A stretch of DNA of 64,000 bases from Geodermatophilus nigrescens (GTDB taxonomy: Bacteria > Actinomycetota > Actinomycetes > Mycobacteriales > Geodermatophilaceae), in the NCBI RefSeq assembly GCF_900129495.1, contig NZ_FQVX01000003.1:496001-560000 (forward strand). Reading direction: 5' to 3'. A program made the translations under genes and the position numbers. The first letter of the stretch is position 1; the number at the start of each line of letters is the position of its first letter. This document shows positions 37,200 through 45,302 of the stretch, piece by piece. The notes under the pieces are model-generated. The model made no database searches and was not told the origin of the DNA. It saw only the letters and a list, made by a program, of their open reading frames with translations.

Positions 37200-37313
37200 G
37201 TGAAGGTCCAGCCGTCGGTGAAGAAGATCTGCGACAAGTGCAAGGTGATCCGCCGGCACGGCCGGGTCATGGTCATCTGCGACAACGCCCGCCACAAGCA
37301 GCGGCAGGGCTGA
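37200..37313 (+). CDS. rpmJ: 50S ribosomal protein L36, zinc-binding type
   Basis: 37 residues from the GTG at 37200: [18 protein letters not shown], then [13 protein letters not shown]. The zinc ligands are C-x2-C, then Cys and His (C11, C14, C27, H32), the C-plus form. GAGGGG lies upstream. It sits between infA and rpsM as usual. Confidence 0.97.
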   Translation: MKVQPSVKKICDKCKVIRRHGRVMVICDNARHKQRQG

Positions 37314-37328
37314 GGGAGTACCTGAGAC

Positions 37329-37709
37329 ATGGCACGACTGGCCGGCGTCGACCTGCCCCGCGAGAAGCGGATGGAGATCGCGCTCACCTACATCTACGGG
37401 ATCGGCAAGACCCACGCCAAGGAGACCCTCGCGGCCACCGGCGTGAGCCCCGACCTGCGGGTCAAGGACCTCGGTGACGAGGACCTGCTGAAGCTGCGCG
37501 ACTACATCGACGAGCACTTCCGCGTCGAGGGTGACCTCCGCCGCGAGGTGGCCGCCGACATCCGCCGCAAGGTGGAGATCGGCTGCTACCAGGGCCTGCG
37601 CCACCGTCGTGGCCTGCCCGTGCACGGTCAGCGCACCCGCACGAACGCGCGCTCGAGCAAGGGCCCGCGCAAGACCATCGCCGGCAAGAAGAAGGCCGGC
37701 AAGAAGTAA
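37329..37709 (+). CDS. rpsM: 30S ribosomal protein S13
   Basis: 126 residues, [13 protein letters not shown] start, helix-hairpin-helix region and the basic C-terminal tail ([15 protein letters not shown]) that reaches the P-site tRNA. GGGAG lies upstream. A 13-bp hairpin separates it from rpsK. Confidence 0.97.
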   Translation: MARLAGVDLPREKRMEIALTYIYGIGKTHAKETLAATGVSPDLRVKDLGDEDLLKLRDYIDEHFRVEGDLRREVAADIRRKVEIGCYQGLRHRRGLPVHGQRTRTNARSSKGPRKTIAGKKKAGKK

Positions 37710-37716
37710 GCCGTGA

Positions 37717-37761
37717 GGCGCGCCGTCGCAGGCCCCGTGAGGGCGGGAGCGACGGCGCGCC
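37717..37761 (+). other. Hairpin between rpsM and rpsK
   Basis: A 13-bp perfect stem (37717-37729 with 37749-37761) with a 19-nt loop, 8 nt after the rpsM stop. rpsK follows 48 nt later in the same direction, so it probably modulates rather than ends transcription. Confidence 0.55.
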
Positions 37762-37809
37762 GCTCGTGCTCATCTGGCCACTGATCGTTCAGAAGGAAAC
37801 CGGAGAGAC

Positions 37810-38217
37810 ATGCCTCCCAGGGCTCGCGCCGCGGCTGGTGCCAAGAAGGTCCGCCGCAAGGAGAAGAAGAACGTCGCCCACGGCGCCGCTCACATCAAGA
37901 GCACGTTCAACAACACGATCGTGTCGATCACCGACCCCACGGGCAACGTGATCAGCTGGGCCTCCGCCGGCCACGTCGGCTTCAAGGGCTCGCGCAAGTC
38001 CACGCCGTTCGCCGCCCAGATGGCCGCCGAGAACGCCGCGCGCAAGGCCCAGGAGCACGGCATGCGCAAGGTCGACGTCTTCGTGAAGGGCCCGGGCTCG
38101 GGTCGCGAGACCGCGATCCGCTCGCTGCAGGCGACCGGCCTCGAGGTCGGCCAGATCCAGGACGTGACGCCGCAGCCGCACAACGGCTGCCGCCCCAAGA
38201 AGCGCCGCCGGGTCTGA
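37810..38217 (+). CDS. rpsK: 30S ribosomal protein S11
   Basis: 135 residues. A basic N-terminus, [27 protein letters not shown] and the conserved C-terminal [12 protein letters not shown]. It lies on the 30S platform near the mRNA exit. AAGGAAACCGGAGAG precedes the ATG. Confidence 0.97.
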   Translation: MPPRARAAAGAKKVRRKEKKNVAHGAAHIKSTFNNTIVSITDPTGNVISWASAGHVGFKGSRKSTPFAAQMAAENAARKAQEHGMRKVDVFVKGPGSGRETAIRSLQATGLEVGQIQDVTPQPHNGCRPKKRRRV

Positions 38218-38252
38218 CCGGCCACTGACGAGAAGAACGAGGAGTACCTGAC

Positions 38253-38879
38253 GTGGCCCGTTACGCCGGAGCCGACTGCCGCCTCTGCCGGCGCGAGAAG
38301 ATGAAGCTGTTCCTCAAGGGCAGCAAGTGCGAGTCCCCGAAGTGCCCGATCGAGATCCGGCCGTACCCGCCGGGCGAGCACGGCCGGGGCCGCAGCAAGG
38401 ACAGCGAGTACCTCCTGCAGCTGCGCGAGAAGCAGAAGGCCCGCCGCATCTACGGCGTCCTCGAGAAGCAGTTCCGCGGCTACTACGAGGAGGCCAACCG
38501 CAAGACCGGCAAGACCGGTGAGGTCCTGCTGCAGATCCTCGAGTCCCGCCTGGACAACGTCGTGTACCGGGCCGGCTGGGGCGAGAGCCGCGACATGGCC
38601 CGCCAGCTGGTCAAGCACGGCCACATCCGGGTGAACGGCCGCAAGGTGGACATCCCGTCCTACCGGGTCAGCGCGAACGACATCATCGAGGTCGCCGAGA
38701 AGTCGCGGCGGATGGTGCCCTTCGAGATCGCCCAGGCCCGCGCCGGCGAGCGTCCCGTGCCGCCGTGGCTGGAGGTCATCACCGGCCAGCTGCGCGCGGT
38801 CGTGCACAGCGTCCCGGCCCGCCAGGTGATCGACACCCCGGTCCAGGAGCAGTTGATCGTCGAGCTCTACTCCAAGTAA
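38253..38879 (+). CDS. rpsD: 30S ribosomal protein S4
   Basis: 208 residues from GTG with GAGGAG upstream. It carries the N-terminal cysteine-containing segment ([21 protein letters not shown]) and the S4 RNA-binding domain ([24 protein letters not shown]). S4 is a primary 16S binder and in E. coli represses the alpha operon. No obvious pseudoknot target is visible here. Confidence 0.97.
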   Translation: MARYAGADCRLCRREKMKLFLKGSKCESPKCPIEIRPYPPGEHGRGRSKDSEYLLQLREKQKARRIYGVLEKQFRGYYEEANRKTGKTGEVLLQILESRLDNVVYRAGWGESRDMARQLVKHGHIRVNGRKVDIPSYRVSANDIIEVAEKSRRMVPFEIAQARAGERPVPPWLEVITGQLRAVVHSVPARQVIDTPVQEQLIVELYSK

Positions 38880-38904
38880 GGGCTCGCAGCACCACAGCAC
38901 CACC

Positions 38905-38938
38905 GGCCCCGGCGGGCGGACCGATGTCCGCCGGGGCC
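38905..38938 (+). other. Competing hairpins between rpsD and rpoA
   Basis: Arms 38905-38915 and 38928-38938 form an 11-bp stem with a 12-nt loop. Alternatively 38915-38921 pairs with 38926-38932 (7 bp, CGAT loop). The two are partly exclusive. Position between a ribosomal gene and rpoA suggests a role in lowering or setting rpoA expression. Confidence 0.55.
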
Positions 38939-38999
38939 AGCACCACCCCCCTCACGGCGTCATATGGCGGGCGCCGGAGGACCGAGAAGGAGAACAACC

Positions 39000-40076
39000 G
39001 TGCTCATCGCACAGCGTCCGACGCTGACCGAGGAGACCATCACCGAGCACCGCTCGCGGTTCGTCATCGAGCCGCTCGAGCCGGGCTTCGGCTACACCCT
39101 CGGCAACTCGCTGCGCCGCACCCTCCTGTCGTCGATCCCGGGCGCTGCCGTCACCAGCATCCGGATCGAGGGCACCCTGCACGAGTTCACCACCGTGCCC
39201 GGGGTCAAGGAGGACGTCACCGAGATCATCCTCAACCTCAAGGGCCTGGTCGTCAGCTCCGACTCCGACGAGCCGGTGACCATGTACCTGCGCAAGCAGG
39301 GCCCCGGCGAGGTCACTGCCGCCGACATCGCGCCCCCGGCCGGTGTCGAGGTGCACAACCCCGACCTGCACATCGCCACCCTCAACGGCAAGGGCCGGCT
39401 GGAGATCGAGCTGGTCGTCGAGCGCGGCCGCGGCTACGTCCCCGCCCCGCAGAACAAGCAGCCCGGCCAGGAGATCGGCCGCATCCCGGTCGACTCGATC
39501 TACTCGCCGGTCCTCAAGGTCACCTACGCCGTCGAGGCCACCCGCGTCGAGCAGCGCACCGACTTCGACCGCCTCGTCGTCGACGTCGAGACCAAGCCGT
39601 CGATCGCCCCGCGCGACGCCATCGCCTCCGCCGGCTCCACGCTGGTCGAGCTGTTCGGCCTCCTGCGCGAGCTGAACGTCGACGCCGAGGGCATTGAGGT
39701 CGGCCCGAGCCCGGCCGAGGCCGCCGACATCGCGAACTTCTCGATGCCGATCGAGGACATGGACCTCACCGTCCGGTCCTACAACTGCCTCAAGCGCGAG
39801 GGCGTGCACACCGTCGGCGAGCTGGTCACCCGCTCGGAGGCCGACCTGCTCGACATCCGCAACTTCGGGGCCAAGTCGATCGACGAGGTCAAGATGAAGC
39901 TGGCGGCCATGGGCCTCGCGCTCAAGGACAGCCCGCCCGGGTTCATCCCCACCTCCGTCGAGAGCTACGACGAGGGCTACGAGACCGACGCGTACCACGG
40001 CAGCGCCGAGTACGGCACCGAGTACGGCCAGGTCCAGTACGACGACGGCTCCTACCAGGAGACCGAGCAGCTCTGA
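39000..40076 (+). CDS. rpoA: DNA-directed RNA polymerase subunit alpha
   Basis: 358 residues. The N-terminal dimerisation domain ([20 protein letters not shown]) and the C-terminal domain that binds DNA and activators ([30 protein letters not shown]) are complete. The tail of about 35 residues is acidic and Tyr-rich. The GTG at 39000 has GAAGGAG 7 nt upstream and matches the mycobacterial start ([11 protein letters not shown]). Confidence 0.98.
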   Translation: MLIAQRPTLTEETITEHRSRFVIEPLEPGFGYTLGNSLRRTLLSSIPGAAVTSIRIEGTLHEFTTVPGVKEDVTEIILNLKGLVVSSDSDEPVTMYLRKQGPGEVTAADIAPPAGVEVHNPDLHIATLNGKGRLEIELVVERGRGYVPAPQNKQPGQEIGRIPVDSIYSPVLKVTYAVEATRVEQRTDFDRLVVDVETKPSIAPRDAIASAGSTLVELFGLLRELNVDAEGIEVGPSPAEAADIANFSMPIEDMDLTVRSYNCLKREGVHTVGELVTRSEADLLDIRNFGAKSIDEVKMKLAAMGLALKDSPPGFIPTSVESYDEGYETDAYHGSAEYGTEYGQVQYDDGSYQETEQL

Positions 40077-40084
40077 CGCTGCCA

Positions 40085-40118
40085 CGGACGGGCGGCGGGG
40101 GGACCTGCCGCCCGTCCG
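40085..40118 (+). other. Hairpin between rpoA and rplQ
   Basis: A 12-bp perfect stem (40085-40096 with 40107-40118) with a 10-nt loop, 8 nt after rpoA. A second, 5-bp GC hairpin follows at 40118-40131. The gap to rplQ is 134 nt. Confidence 0.55.
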
Positions 40119-40210
40119 GGCGGGAGCGCCCGCCACACTCGATCCAGCGAACGACAGCACCACCTGGTTGCAGCCGGCAGACGCCCCCGGCCGCCTGAGG
40201 AAGGACCGAC

Positions 40211-40834
40211 ATGCCCACCCCCACCAAGGGCCCCCGTCTCGGCGGGTCCGCCTCCCACGAGCGGCTGATGCTGGCCAACCTGGCCACCTCGCTGTTCGAG
40301 CACGGGCGGATCACCACCACCGAGGCGAAGGCGAAGCGGCTGCGGCCGTTCGCCGAGAAGCTGGTGACCTTCGCCAAGCGCGGTGACCTGCACGCGCGCC
40401 GCCAGGTGATGACCGTCATCCGGGACAAGGACGTCGTCCACCACCTGTTCGCCGAGATCGGCCCCCGCTTCGAGAACCGGCCCGGCGGCTACACCCGCAT
40501 CACCAAGGTCGGCCCGCGCAAGGGCGACAACGCCCCCATGGCGGTCATCGAGCTGGTCGAGGGCCTGACCGTGGCGCAGGAGGCCGTCGGCGAGGCCGAG
40601 CGCGCCCGCGGCACCCGCTTCGCCGCCGGTGCCGGCGCGGCCGCCGCGTCCGGTGAGGTCACCGCCGACGCGGTCGAGGCCGCCGACGAGACCCCCGCCG
40701 TCGACGACACCGACGCCGAGGTCACCGACGCCGACACCGACGCCGCCGTCGAGGCCATCGAGGCCTCCGACGACGCCGACGCCACCGCGGCCGACGCAGA
40801 CGCCCCGGCCGAGGACGCGGACGGCTCCAAGTGA
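40211..40834 (+). CDS. rplQ: 50S ribosomal protein L17, with a long acidic tail
   Basis: 207 residues. The first 120 or so are normal L17 ([20 protein letters not shown] start, [23 protein letters not shown]). The last 80 are Ala, Asp, Glu and Thr-rich, very acidic and surely disordered. Long tails on L17 occur in other actinobacteria. GGAAGGA precedes the ATG. The stop overlaps the GTG of the next small gene. Confidence 0.96.
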   Translation: MPTPTKGPRLGGSASHERLMLANLATSLFEHGRITTTEAKAKRLRPFAEKLVTFAKRGDLHARRQVMTVIRDKDVVHHLFAEIGPRFENRPGGYTRITKVGPRKGDNAPMAVIELVEGLTVAQEAVGEAERARGTRFAAGAGAAAASGEVTADAVEAADETPAVDDTDAEVTDADTDAAVEAIEASDDADATAADADAPAEDADGSK

Positions 40835-41208
40835 CCGAGCAGCCGGGTCGCGACGGCGACGCGGGCGCGGCCGGCGTCCGCCCCGGCGGCGGCGACCAGG
40901 GCGCCACGTTCGAGGGCGAGACCACCGGTCCCGGCGGCGACACCTCGCCCGCCGTGGTCTCCGGTGAGGTCGACCCCGAGGCGCAGCAGGTCGTCACCGA
41001 CGTCTTCAACCCCGACGGCGACCGTCAGGACGACGGCGCGGTGACCGAGCAGCCGAAGGCGGAGAACGTCGCCGTCGTCGAGGACCCGGCGCTGTCCCCG
41101 GACGTGGCCGCCGCGGCCGCGGCCGAGGTCGAGGCCGCCGAGCTCGGCGACGCCGCCACCGCGGGCACCCACGCCCCCGGCGGCGAGTCGGCGCCCGACC
41201 CCCGGTAG
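40831..41208 (+). CDS. Acidic, low-complexity protein of unknown function
   Basis: 125 residues starting at a GTG that overlaps the rplQ stop (GTGA), so translation is probably coupled. It is rich in Ala, Gly, Asp, Glu, Pro and Val, has almost no aromatic residues and no predicted fold. Its composition resembles the tail of L17 just upstream. Only the TAG at 41206-41208 separates its frame from that of truA. I recognise no family. It may be a degenerate duplication of the tail, a real small acidic protein, or an upstream extension of truA interrupted by the stop. Confidence 0.55.
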   Translation: MTEQPGRDGDAGAAGVRPGGGDQGATFEGETTGPGGDTSPAVVSGEVDPEAQQVVTDVFNPDGDRQDDGAVTEQPKAENVAVVEDPALSPDVAAAAAAEVEAAELGDAATAGTHAPGGESAPDPR

Positions 41209-41214
41209 CCGTCG

Positions 41215-42063
41215 CTGAACCCCGCGCACACCACGGACGAGCCCGCCCCCGATCCCGGGGGCGGGCTCGTCCGTCTCCGCCTCGACGTCGCCTACGACGG
41301 CACCGCCTTCTCCGGCTGGGCCCGCCAGCCCGGCCGGCGCACCGTGCAGGCCGAGCTCGAGGACGGCCTGGCCACAGTGCTGCGCCGTCCGGTCCGGCTC
41401 ACCGTCGCCGGGCGCACCGACACCGGCGTGCACGCGACCGGTCAGGTGGCGCACGCCGACGTGGCCCGCGACCTGTGGGAGGAGCACCGCGCCCGGCTGG
41501 TGCGGCGGCTGCGCGGCGTCCTGCCGCCCGACGTCGCCGTGCACACCGTGAGCGAGGCGCCCGCGGGCTTCGACGCGCGCTTCGCCGCGCTCGCCCGGCA
41601 CTACCGCTACCGGCTCACCGACGCCGACGGCGGCCCCCCTCCGCTGCGGCGGGCCGACACCGTCGGCTGGCCCCGCCGGGTCGACGCGGCCGCCATGGAC
41701 GCCGCCGCGGGGCTGCTGCTCGGGCAGCACGACTTCGCCGCGTTCTGCCGCCGCCGCGAGGGCGCGACCACGATCCGCGTGCTGCTCGACCTCGGCGTCG
41801 AACGCGACGGCGACCTGGTGACGGTGCGGGCGTCGGCGGACGCGTTCTGCCACTCGATGGTGCGCAGCCTCGTCGGCGCGCTGCTGGCCGTGGGGGAGGG
41901 CCGCCGGGAGCCCGGCTGGCCGGCGCAGCTGCTCACCCGCCGCGTGCGGGCCGACGAGGTCGTCGTCGCCCCGCCGGGCGGGCTGACGCTGGTGCGCGTG
42001 GACTACCCGGCCGACGCCGACCTCGCCGCCCGGGTGGAGCGGACCCGCGCGCTGCGCAGCTGA
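41215..42063 (+). CDS. truA: tRNA pseudouridine synthase A (start codon unclear)
   Basis: It makes pseudouridine at positions 38-40 of tRNA anticodon arms. The catalytic Asp lies in GRTDTGVHA. The conserved N-terminus [19 protein letters not shown] is encoded at 41275-41331, and TruA proteins need it. Upstream of it the frame has no ATG, GTG or TTG after the TAG at 41206. The only near-start is CTG 41215, used here (282 residues). The first canonical start, GTG 41344, would give 239 residues and remove this motif. A 5-bp gap and convergent orientation separate it from the next gene. Confidence 0.85.
   Translation: MNPAHTTDEPAPDPGGGLVRLRLDVAYDGTAFSGWARQPGRRTVQAELEDGLATVLRRPVRLTVAGRTDTGVHATGQVAHADVARDLWEEHRARLVRRLRGVLPPDVAVHTVSEAPAGFDARFAALARHYRYRLTDADGGPPPLRRADTVGWPRRVDAAAMDAAAGLLLGQHDFAAFCRRREGATTIRVLLDLGVERDGDLVTVRASADAFCHSMVRSLVGALLAVGEGRREPGWPAQLLTRRVRADEVVVAPPGGLTLVRVDYPADADLAARVERTRALRS
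41234..41273 (+). terminator. Terminator-like hairpin overlapping the 5' end of truA
   Basis: The longest perfect stem in the window: 18 bp (41234-41251 with 41256-41273) and an ATCC loop, 25 nt past the acidic gene. No U-tract. It would end the ribosomal transcript, yet it lies in the open frame that encodes the N-terminus of TruA. Confidence 0.8.
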
Positions 42064-42067
42064 GGCG

Positions 42068-42730
42068 TCAGGGCAGCGCGGCGACCGCCTCGTCGATCGG
42101 GGTGTCGCCGCCGACCAGCTCGACCACCTCGTTCACCTTCCTCGCGTCGAGCAGGGCGAGCAGGACCGCGGCGACGTCGTCGCGCGGCACCTCGCCGTAC
42201 CCGACGCCGTGGGCGAGGGTGACGCGCCCGGTGCCCGGGTCGTCGGTGAGCCGGCCGGGTCGCACGATGACGGTGTCGAGGGCCGTGCGGGGCAGGATCT
42301 CGTCCTCGGCGCGCAGCTTGGCCTGCAGGTAGACCGCGAAGACCGGGTCCATGCCCTGCGGCGTGCCCTGCCGGGCCTGCTCGACGCCCATCGAGGAGAC
42401 CAGGAGATAGGGCCGCACCCCGGCGCGCTCGGCGGCGTGCGCGAGGAGCACGGCTGCGCCGTGGTCGACGGTGTGCTTGCGGGCCTCGCCGCTGTTCGGT
42501 CCGGCCCCGGCCGCGAAGACGACGGCATCGGCCCCGCGCACCACCTCGGCCACCTCCTCGACCGAGGCGGACTCCAGGTCCAGGACGGCGGGTTCGACGC
42601 CGTCGGCCTCGAGGTCGGCCGTGTGGTCGGGGTTGCGGACGATCCCCACCGCCGTGTCCCCGCGGGCGGCGAGGAGCCGGCCGAGGCGGCGGGCGATCTG
42701 TCCGTGGGCACCGGCGATGACGACGCGCAT
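42068..42730 (-). CDS. NAD(P)-binding atypical short-chain dehydrogenase
   Basis: 220 residues, a single Rossmann domain with the N-terminal nucleotide motif VVIAGAHGQIARRLG and DAVVFAAGAGP after strand 4. It has YLQAKLRAED in place of a strict YxxxK site. It resembles the small NAD(P)H-sensing or reductase proteins of the YwnB/NmrA kind. Substrate unknown. It converges on truA with only 4 bp between the stops. Confidence 0.8.
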   Translation of the reverse strand: MRVVIAGAHGQIARRLGRLLAARGDTAVGIVRNPDHTADLEADGVEPAVLDLESASVEEVAEVVRGADAVVFAAGAGPNSGEARKHTVDHGAAVLLAHAAERAGVRPYLLVSSMGVEQARQGTPQGMDPVFAVYLQAKLRAEDEILPRTALDTVIVRPGRLTDDPGTGRVTLAHGVGYGEVPRDDVAAVLLALLDARKVNEVVELVGGDTPIDEAVAALP

Positions 42731-42759
42731 GCCGCCGGGCTACCCGCCGGGGCGCCCGG

Positions 42760-43353
42760 TCACCCGCCGGCCTGCTCGCGGGCGCGGGCGAGGTCGGCGG
42801 GGGTGTCGCAGTCGGTCCAGGGGGCCGGGGCGCCGGGCGCCGGGACGGGGCGCCAGCGGGTCACCGTCAGCGCGGCCACGACGCGGCGTACCGGCGCCGG
42901 GCCCTGCGCCGCGCCGACCGCTCGCCGCAGCGCCGCGGTCCGCCAGACGCCGAGCAGGTACTGGTCGCGTCCGGCGTCGTCGACGACGAGAACCCCGTCG
43001 GCGGTGAGCCGCCCGCGTAGCTCGCTGACGACCGCCGGGGTCACGAACGGGAGGTCGCCGGCGAGCACCGCCACGACGTCGGTGCCGACGGCCGCCAGCC
43101 CCGCGCGCAGGGCCGCCACCGGCCCGCCGCCGGGCGGGTGCTCGCGCACCACGACGACGCCGTCGGGGACCGGCTGCGGCGGCCCGACGACCACCCGGTG
43201 GTCGGCGTCGGCGACCGCGTCGAGGACGCGGGCGAGGATCGGGCGGCCGCCCACCTCGAGCTGGGGCTTGGCGCGCCCGCCGAGCCGCGCCGCCCGGCCG
43301 CCGGCCAGCACCACGGCCGCGTAGGGCGGCAGGGGGGCCGGCGTCGCGTCCAC
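42760..43353 (-). CDS. mobA: Molybdenum cofactor guanylyltransferase-like NTP transferase
   Basis: 197 residues. The nucleotidyltransferase signature LAGGRAARLGGRAKPQLEV (from about residue 16, Lys29) and the GDLPFVTP metal-binding segment identify the MobA family, which adds GMP to molybdopterin. A CTP-using relative (MocA) cannot be excluded. The GTG start has a -10-like TACGGT 6 nt upstream and no Shine-Dalgarno, so the mRNA may be leaderless. It is divergent from fdhD. Confidence 0.8.
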   Translation of the reverse strand: MDATPAPLPPYAAVVLAGGRAARLGGRAKPQLEVGGRPILARVLDAVADADHRVVVGPPQPVPDGVVVVREHPPGGGPVAALRAGLAAVGTDVVAVLAGDLPFVTPAVVSELRGRLTADGVLVVDDAGRDQYLLGVWRTAALRRAVGAAQGPAPVRRVVAALTVTRWRPVPAPGAPAPWTDCDTPADLARAREQAGG

Positions 43354-43359
43354 GACCGC

Positions 43360-43386
43360 ACCGTAGGGGCCCGGCGTGGGTACCGT
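43360..43386. promoter_or_regulatory. Divergent -10 boxes of mobA and fdhD, both apparently leaderless
   Basis: On the minus strand TACGGT (43365-43360) ends 6 nt before the mobA GTG. On the plus strand TACCGT (43381-43386) ends 8 nt before the fdhD GTG. There are only 41 bp between the two start codons, so each -35 region falls on the other gene's -10 area. The two promoters should exclude one another. Confidence 0.55.
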
Positions 43387-43394
43387 CGCCGTTC

Positions 43395-44222
43395 GTGGGA
43401 CGAGTCACCAGCCGCACGCCCGTGCTCCGCATCCGCGGCCCCGTGCACACCACCCGGCCCGACACGGTGGCGTCGGAGGAGCCGCTGGAGATCCGGCTGA
43501 ACGGGTCGCCGCTGGCCGTCACGATGCGCACCCCCGGCGCGGACTTCGACCTGGTGCACGGCTTCCTCGCCACCGAGGGCGTGATCGCCGGCATCGAGGA
43601 CGTCGCGGGCCTGCGCTACTGCAACTCCGTGGACGACGAGGGCCGCAACACCTACAACGTCGTCGACGTCGACCTGGCCACCGGCGTCGAGCCGCCGGCC
43701 ACCGCGCTGGACCGGAACTTCCTGACGTCGAGCTCCTGCGGGGTGTGCGGTAAGGCGAGCATCGAGGCGATCCGCACCCGCAGCCGCCACGACGTGGCCG
43801 CCGATCCCATCCGGCTCGACCTCGGCACCCTGCTCGCGATGCCGGACCGGCTGCGGGCGGCGCAGGAGGTGTTCAGCAAGACCGGCGGGCTGCACGCGGC
43901 CGGGCTGTTCACCGCCGACGGCGAGCTGGTGTCGCTGCGCGAGGACGTGGGCCGGCACAACGCGGTGGACAAGGTGATCGGCGACGGCGTGCGCGAGGGC
44001 CGGCTGCCGCTGGCCGGGCACGTGCTCATGGTGAGCGGGCGGGCCAGCTTCGAGCTGACGCAGAAGGCGGCGATGGCCGGCATCCCGGTGCTGGCGGCGG
44101 TGTCGGCGCCGTCGTCCCTGGCGGTCGAGCTCGCCGCCGACGCCGGCATCACGCTCGTGGGCTTCCTCCGCGGCGACGGCTGCAACGTCTACAGCAGGAC
44201 GGACAGAGTGCTGCTGGACTGA
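43395..44222 (+). CDS. fdhD: Sulfurtransferase FdhD for formate dehydrogenase
   Basis: 275 residues with the active CGVCGK loop (Cys115, Cys118) and the conserved DVGRHNAVDKVIG and MVSGRASFE segments. FdhD passes sulfur from a cysteine desulfurase to the molybdenum cofactor of formate dehydrogenase, which is otherwise inactive. The GTG start at 43395 has no Shine-Dalgarno but is 8 nt from a -10 box. No formate dehydrogenase gene is in the window. Confidence 0.95.
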   Translation: MGRVTSRTPVLRIRGPVHTTRPDTVASEEPLEIRLNGSPLAVTMRTPGADFDLVHGFLATEGVIAGIEDVAGLRYCNSVDDEGRNTYNVVDVDLATGVEPPATALDRNFLTSSSCGVCGKASIEAIRTRSRHDVAADPIRLDLGTLLAMPDRLRAAQEVFSKTGGLHAAGLFTADGELVSLREDVGRHNAVDKVIGDGVREGRLPLAGHVLMVSGRASFELTQKAAMAGIPVLAAVSAPSSLAVELAADAGITLVGFLRGDGCNVYSRTDRVLLD

Positions 44223-44340
44223 GCCGCCCCGCGAGGCGGTGACCCGGTGGCGGGCCCGGAGGGTCCCCGGCGGGTCGCCGGAAGGGGCTCAGCGCAGGCC
44301 GGGACGGCACCTGGCCGCGGTGGAGGCCGGCAGGCCGACG

Positions 44341-44835
44341 TCAGGCATGGTCGCCGCCGCGCAGCTGCGACACGACGTGGGGGAGGAGCGGGCCGAGGAC
44401 CGCGAGCCCGTCGCGCACCCCGCCGGTCGAGCCGGGCAGGTTGACGACCAGCGTCCGTCCCGCGGTGCCGGCGATGCCGCGGGAGAGCACCGACGTCGGC
44501 ACCTTCCCCTCCCCGTAGCGGCGCACCGCCTCGGCCAGGCCGGGCGCCTCCCGCTCGACCACCGCGCGGGTGGCCTCGGGCGTCACGTCGGTGGGGGACA
44601 GACCCGTGCCGCCGGTGGTGAGGACGACGTCGGCGCCGGACGCGACCGCCTCGCGGATCACCGCGGCCAGCGCCTCGGCGTCGTCCGGGCGCACGTGCGG
44701 GCCCTCGACGGCGAACCCCAGCGCGCGCAGCCCCTCGGCCAGCGCCTGCCCGCTGCGGTCCTCGTAGACCCCGGCCGAGGCCCGGTTGGACGCGGTGACG
44801 ACGACGGCGCGCGCGTCCGCGGGGAGCTCGCTCAC
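44341..44835 (-). CDS. mog: MogA/MoaB family molybdopterin adenylyltransferase
   Basis: 164 residues from the GTG at 44835. The TTGGTGLSPTDVTPEAT motif and the VVNLPGSTGGVRDGL segment are typical of the MoaB/Mog fold, which adenylates molybdopterin. It overlaps the moaC stop by the GTGA pattern, third in the leftward moeA-moaC-mog unit. The 118-bp gap to fdhD (convergent) holds only a weak 5-bp GC hairpin at 44224-44239. Confidence 0.9.
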   Translation of the reverse strand: MSELPADARAVVVTASNRASAGVYEDRSGQALAEGLRALGFAVEGPHVRPDDAEALAAVIREAVASGADVVLTTGGTGLSPTDVTPEATRAVVEREAPGLAEAVRRYGEGKVPTSVLSRGIAGTAGRTLVVNLPGSTGGVRDGLAVLGPLLPHVVSQLRGGDHA

Positions 44836-45302
44836 CGCCGCCACTCCCCGCTCTTGCCGCCGGACTTCGCCAGCAGCCGCACGTCGGTGATCGCCGCCCG
44901 CGGGTCGACCGCCTTGACCATGTCGATGACGGTCAGCCCGGCCACCGCCACCGACGTCAGCGCCTCCATCTCCACGCCCGTCCGGTCGGCGGTGCGCGCG
45001 GTGGCGGTGATCTCCACGGCGTCGTCGGCGACGGTCACGTCCACGGTGACGCCGTGCAGGGCGATCGGGTGGCACAGCGGCACGAGGTCCGGCGTCCGCT
45101 TGGCCCCGGCGATGCCGGCGATCCGCGCGACGGCGACGGCGTCGCCCTTGGGCACGCCCTCCCCGCGCAGCAGCGCCACCACCTCGGGGCTGACCAGCAC
45201 CCGGCCGGCCGCGGTGGCCTCGCGGGCGGTGACGGGCTTGGCGGAGACGTCGACCATCCGGGCCGCCCCGGACTCGTCGACGTGGGTGAGACGGTCGCTC
45301 AC
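44832..45302 (-). CDS. moaC: Cyclic pyranopterin monophosphate synthase
   Basis: 156 residues, standard length. It contains the conserved KGDAVAVARIAGIAGAKRT, LCHPIAL and GVEMEALTSV segments that form the active site. With MoaA it converts GTP to the first pterin intermediate of molybdenum cofactor. The GTG at 45302 overlaps the moeA stop. MoaA, MoaD and MoaE are not in the window. Confidence 0.95.
   Translation of the reverse strand: MSDRLTHVDESGAARMVDVSAKPVTAREATAAGRVLVSPEVVALLRGEGVPKGDAVAVARIAGIAGAKRTPDLVPLCHPIALHGVTVDVTVADDAVEITATARTADRTGVEMEALTSVAVAGLTVIDMVKAVDPRAAITDVRLLAKSGGKSGEWRR

Noticed and set aside
44223-44340. A strong bidirectional terminator between fdhD and mog
   Set aside because: Only a 5-bp GC stem (44224-44239) is present, too weak to claim.
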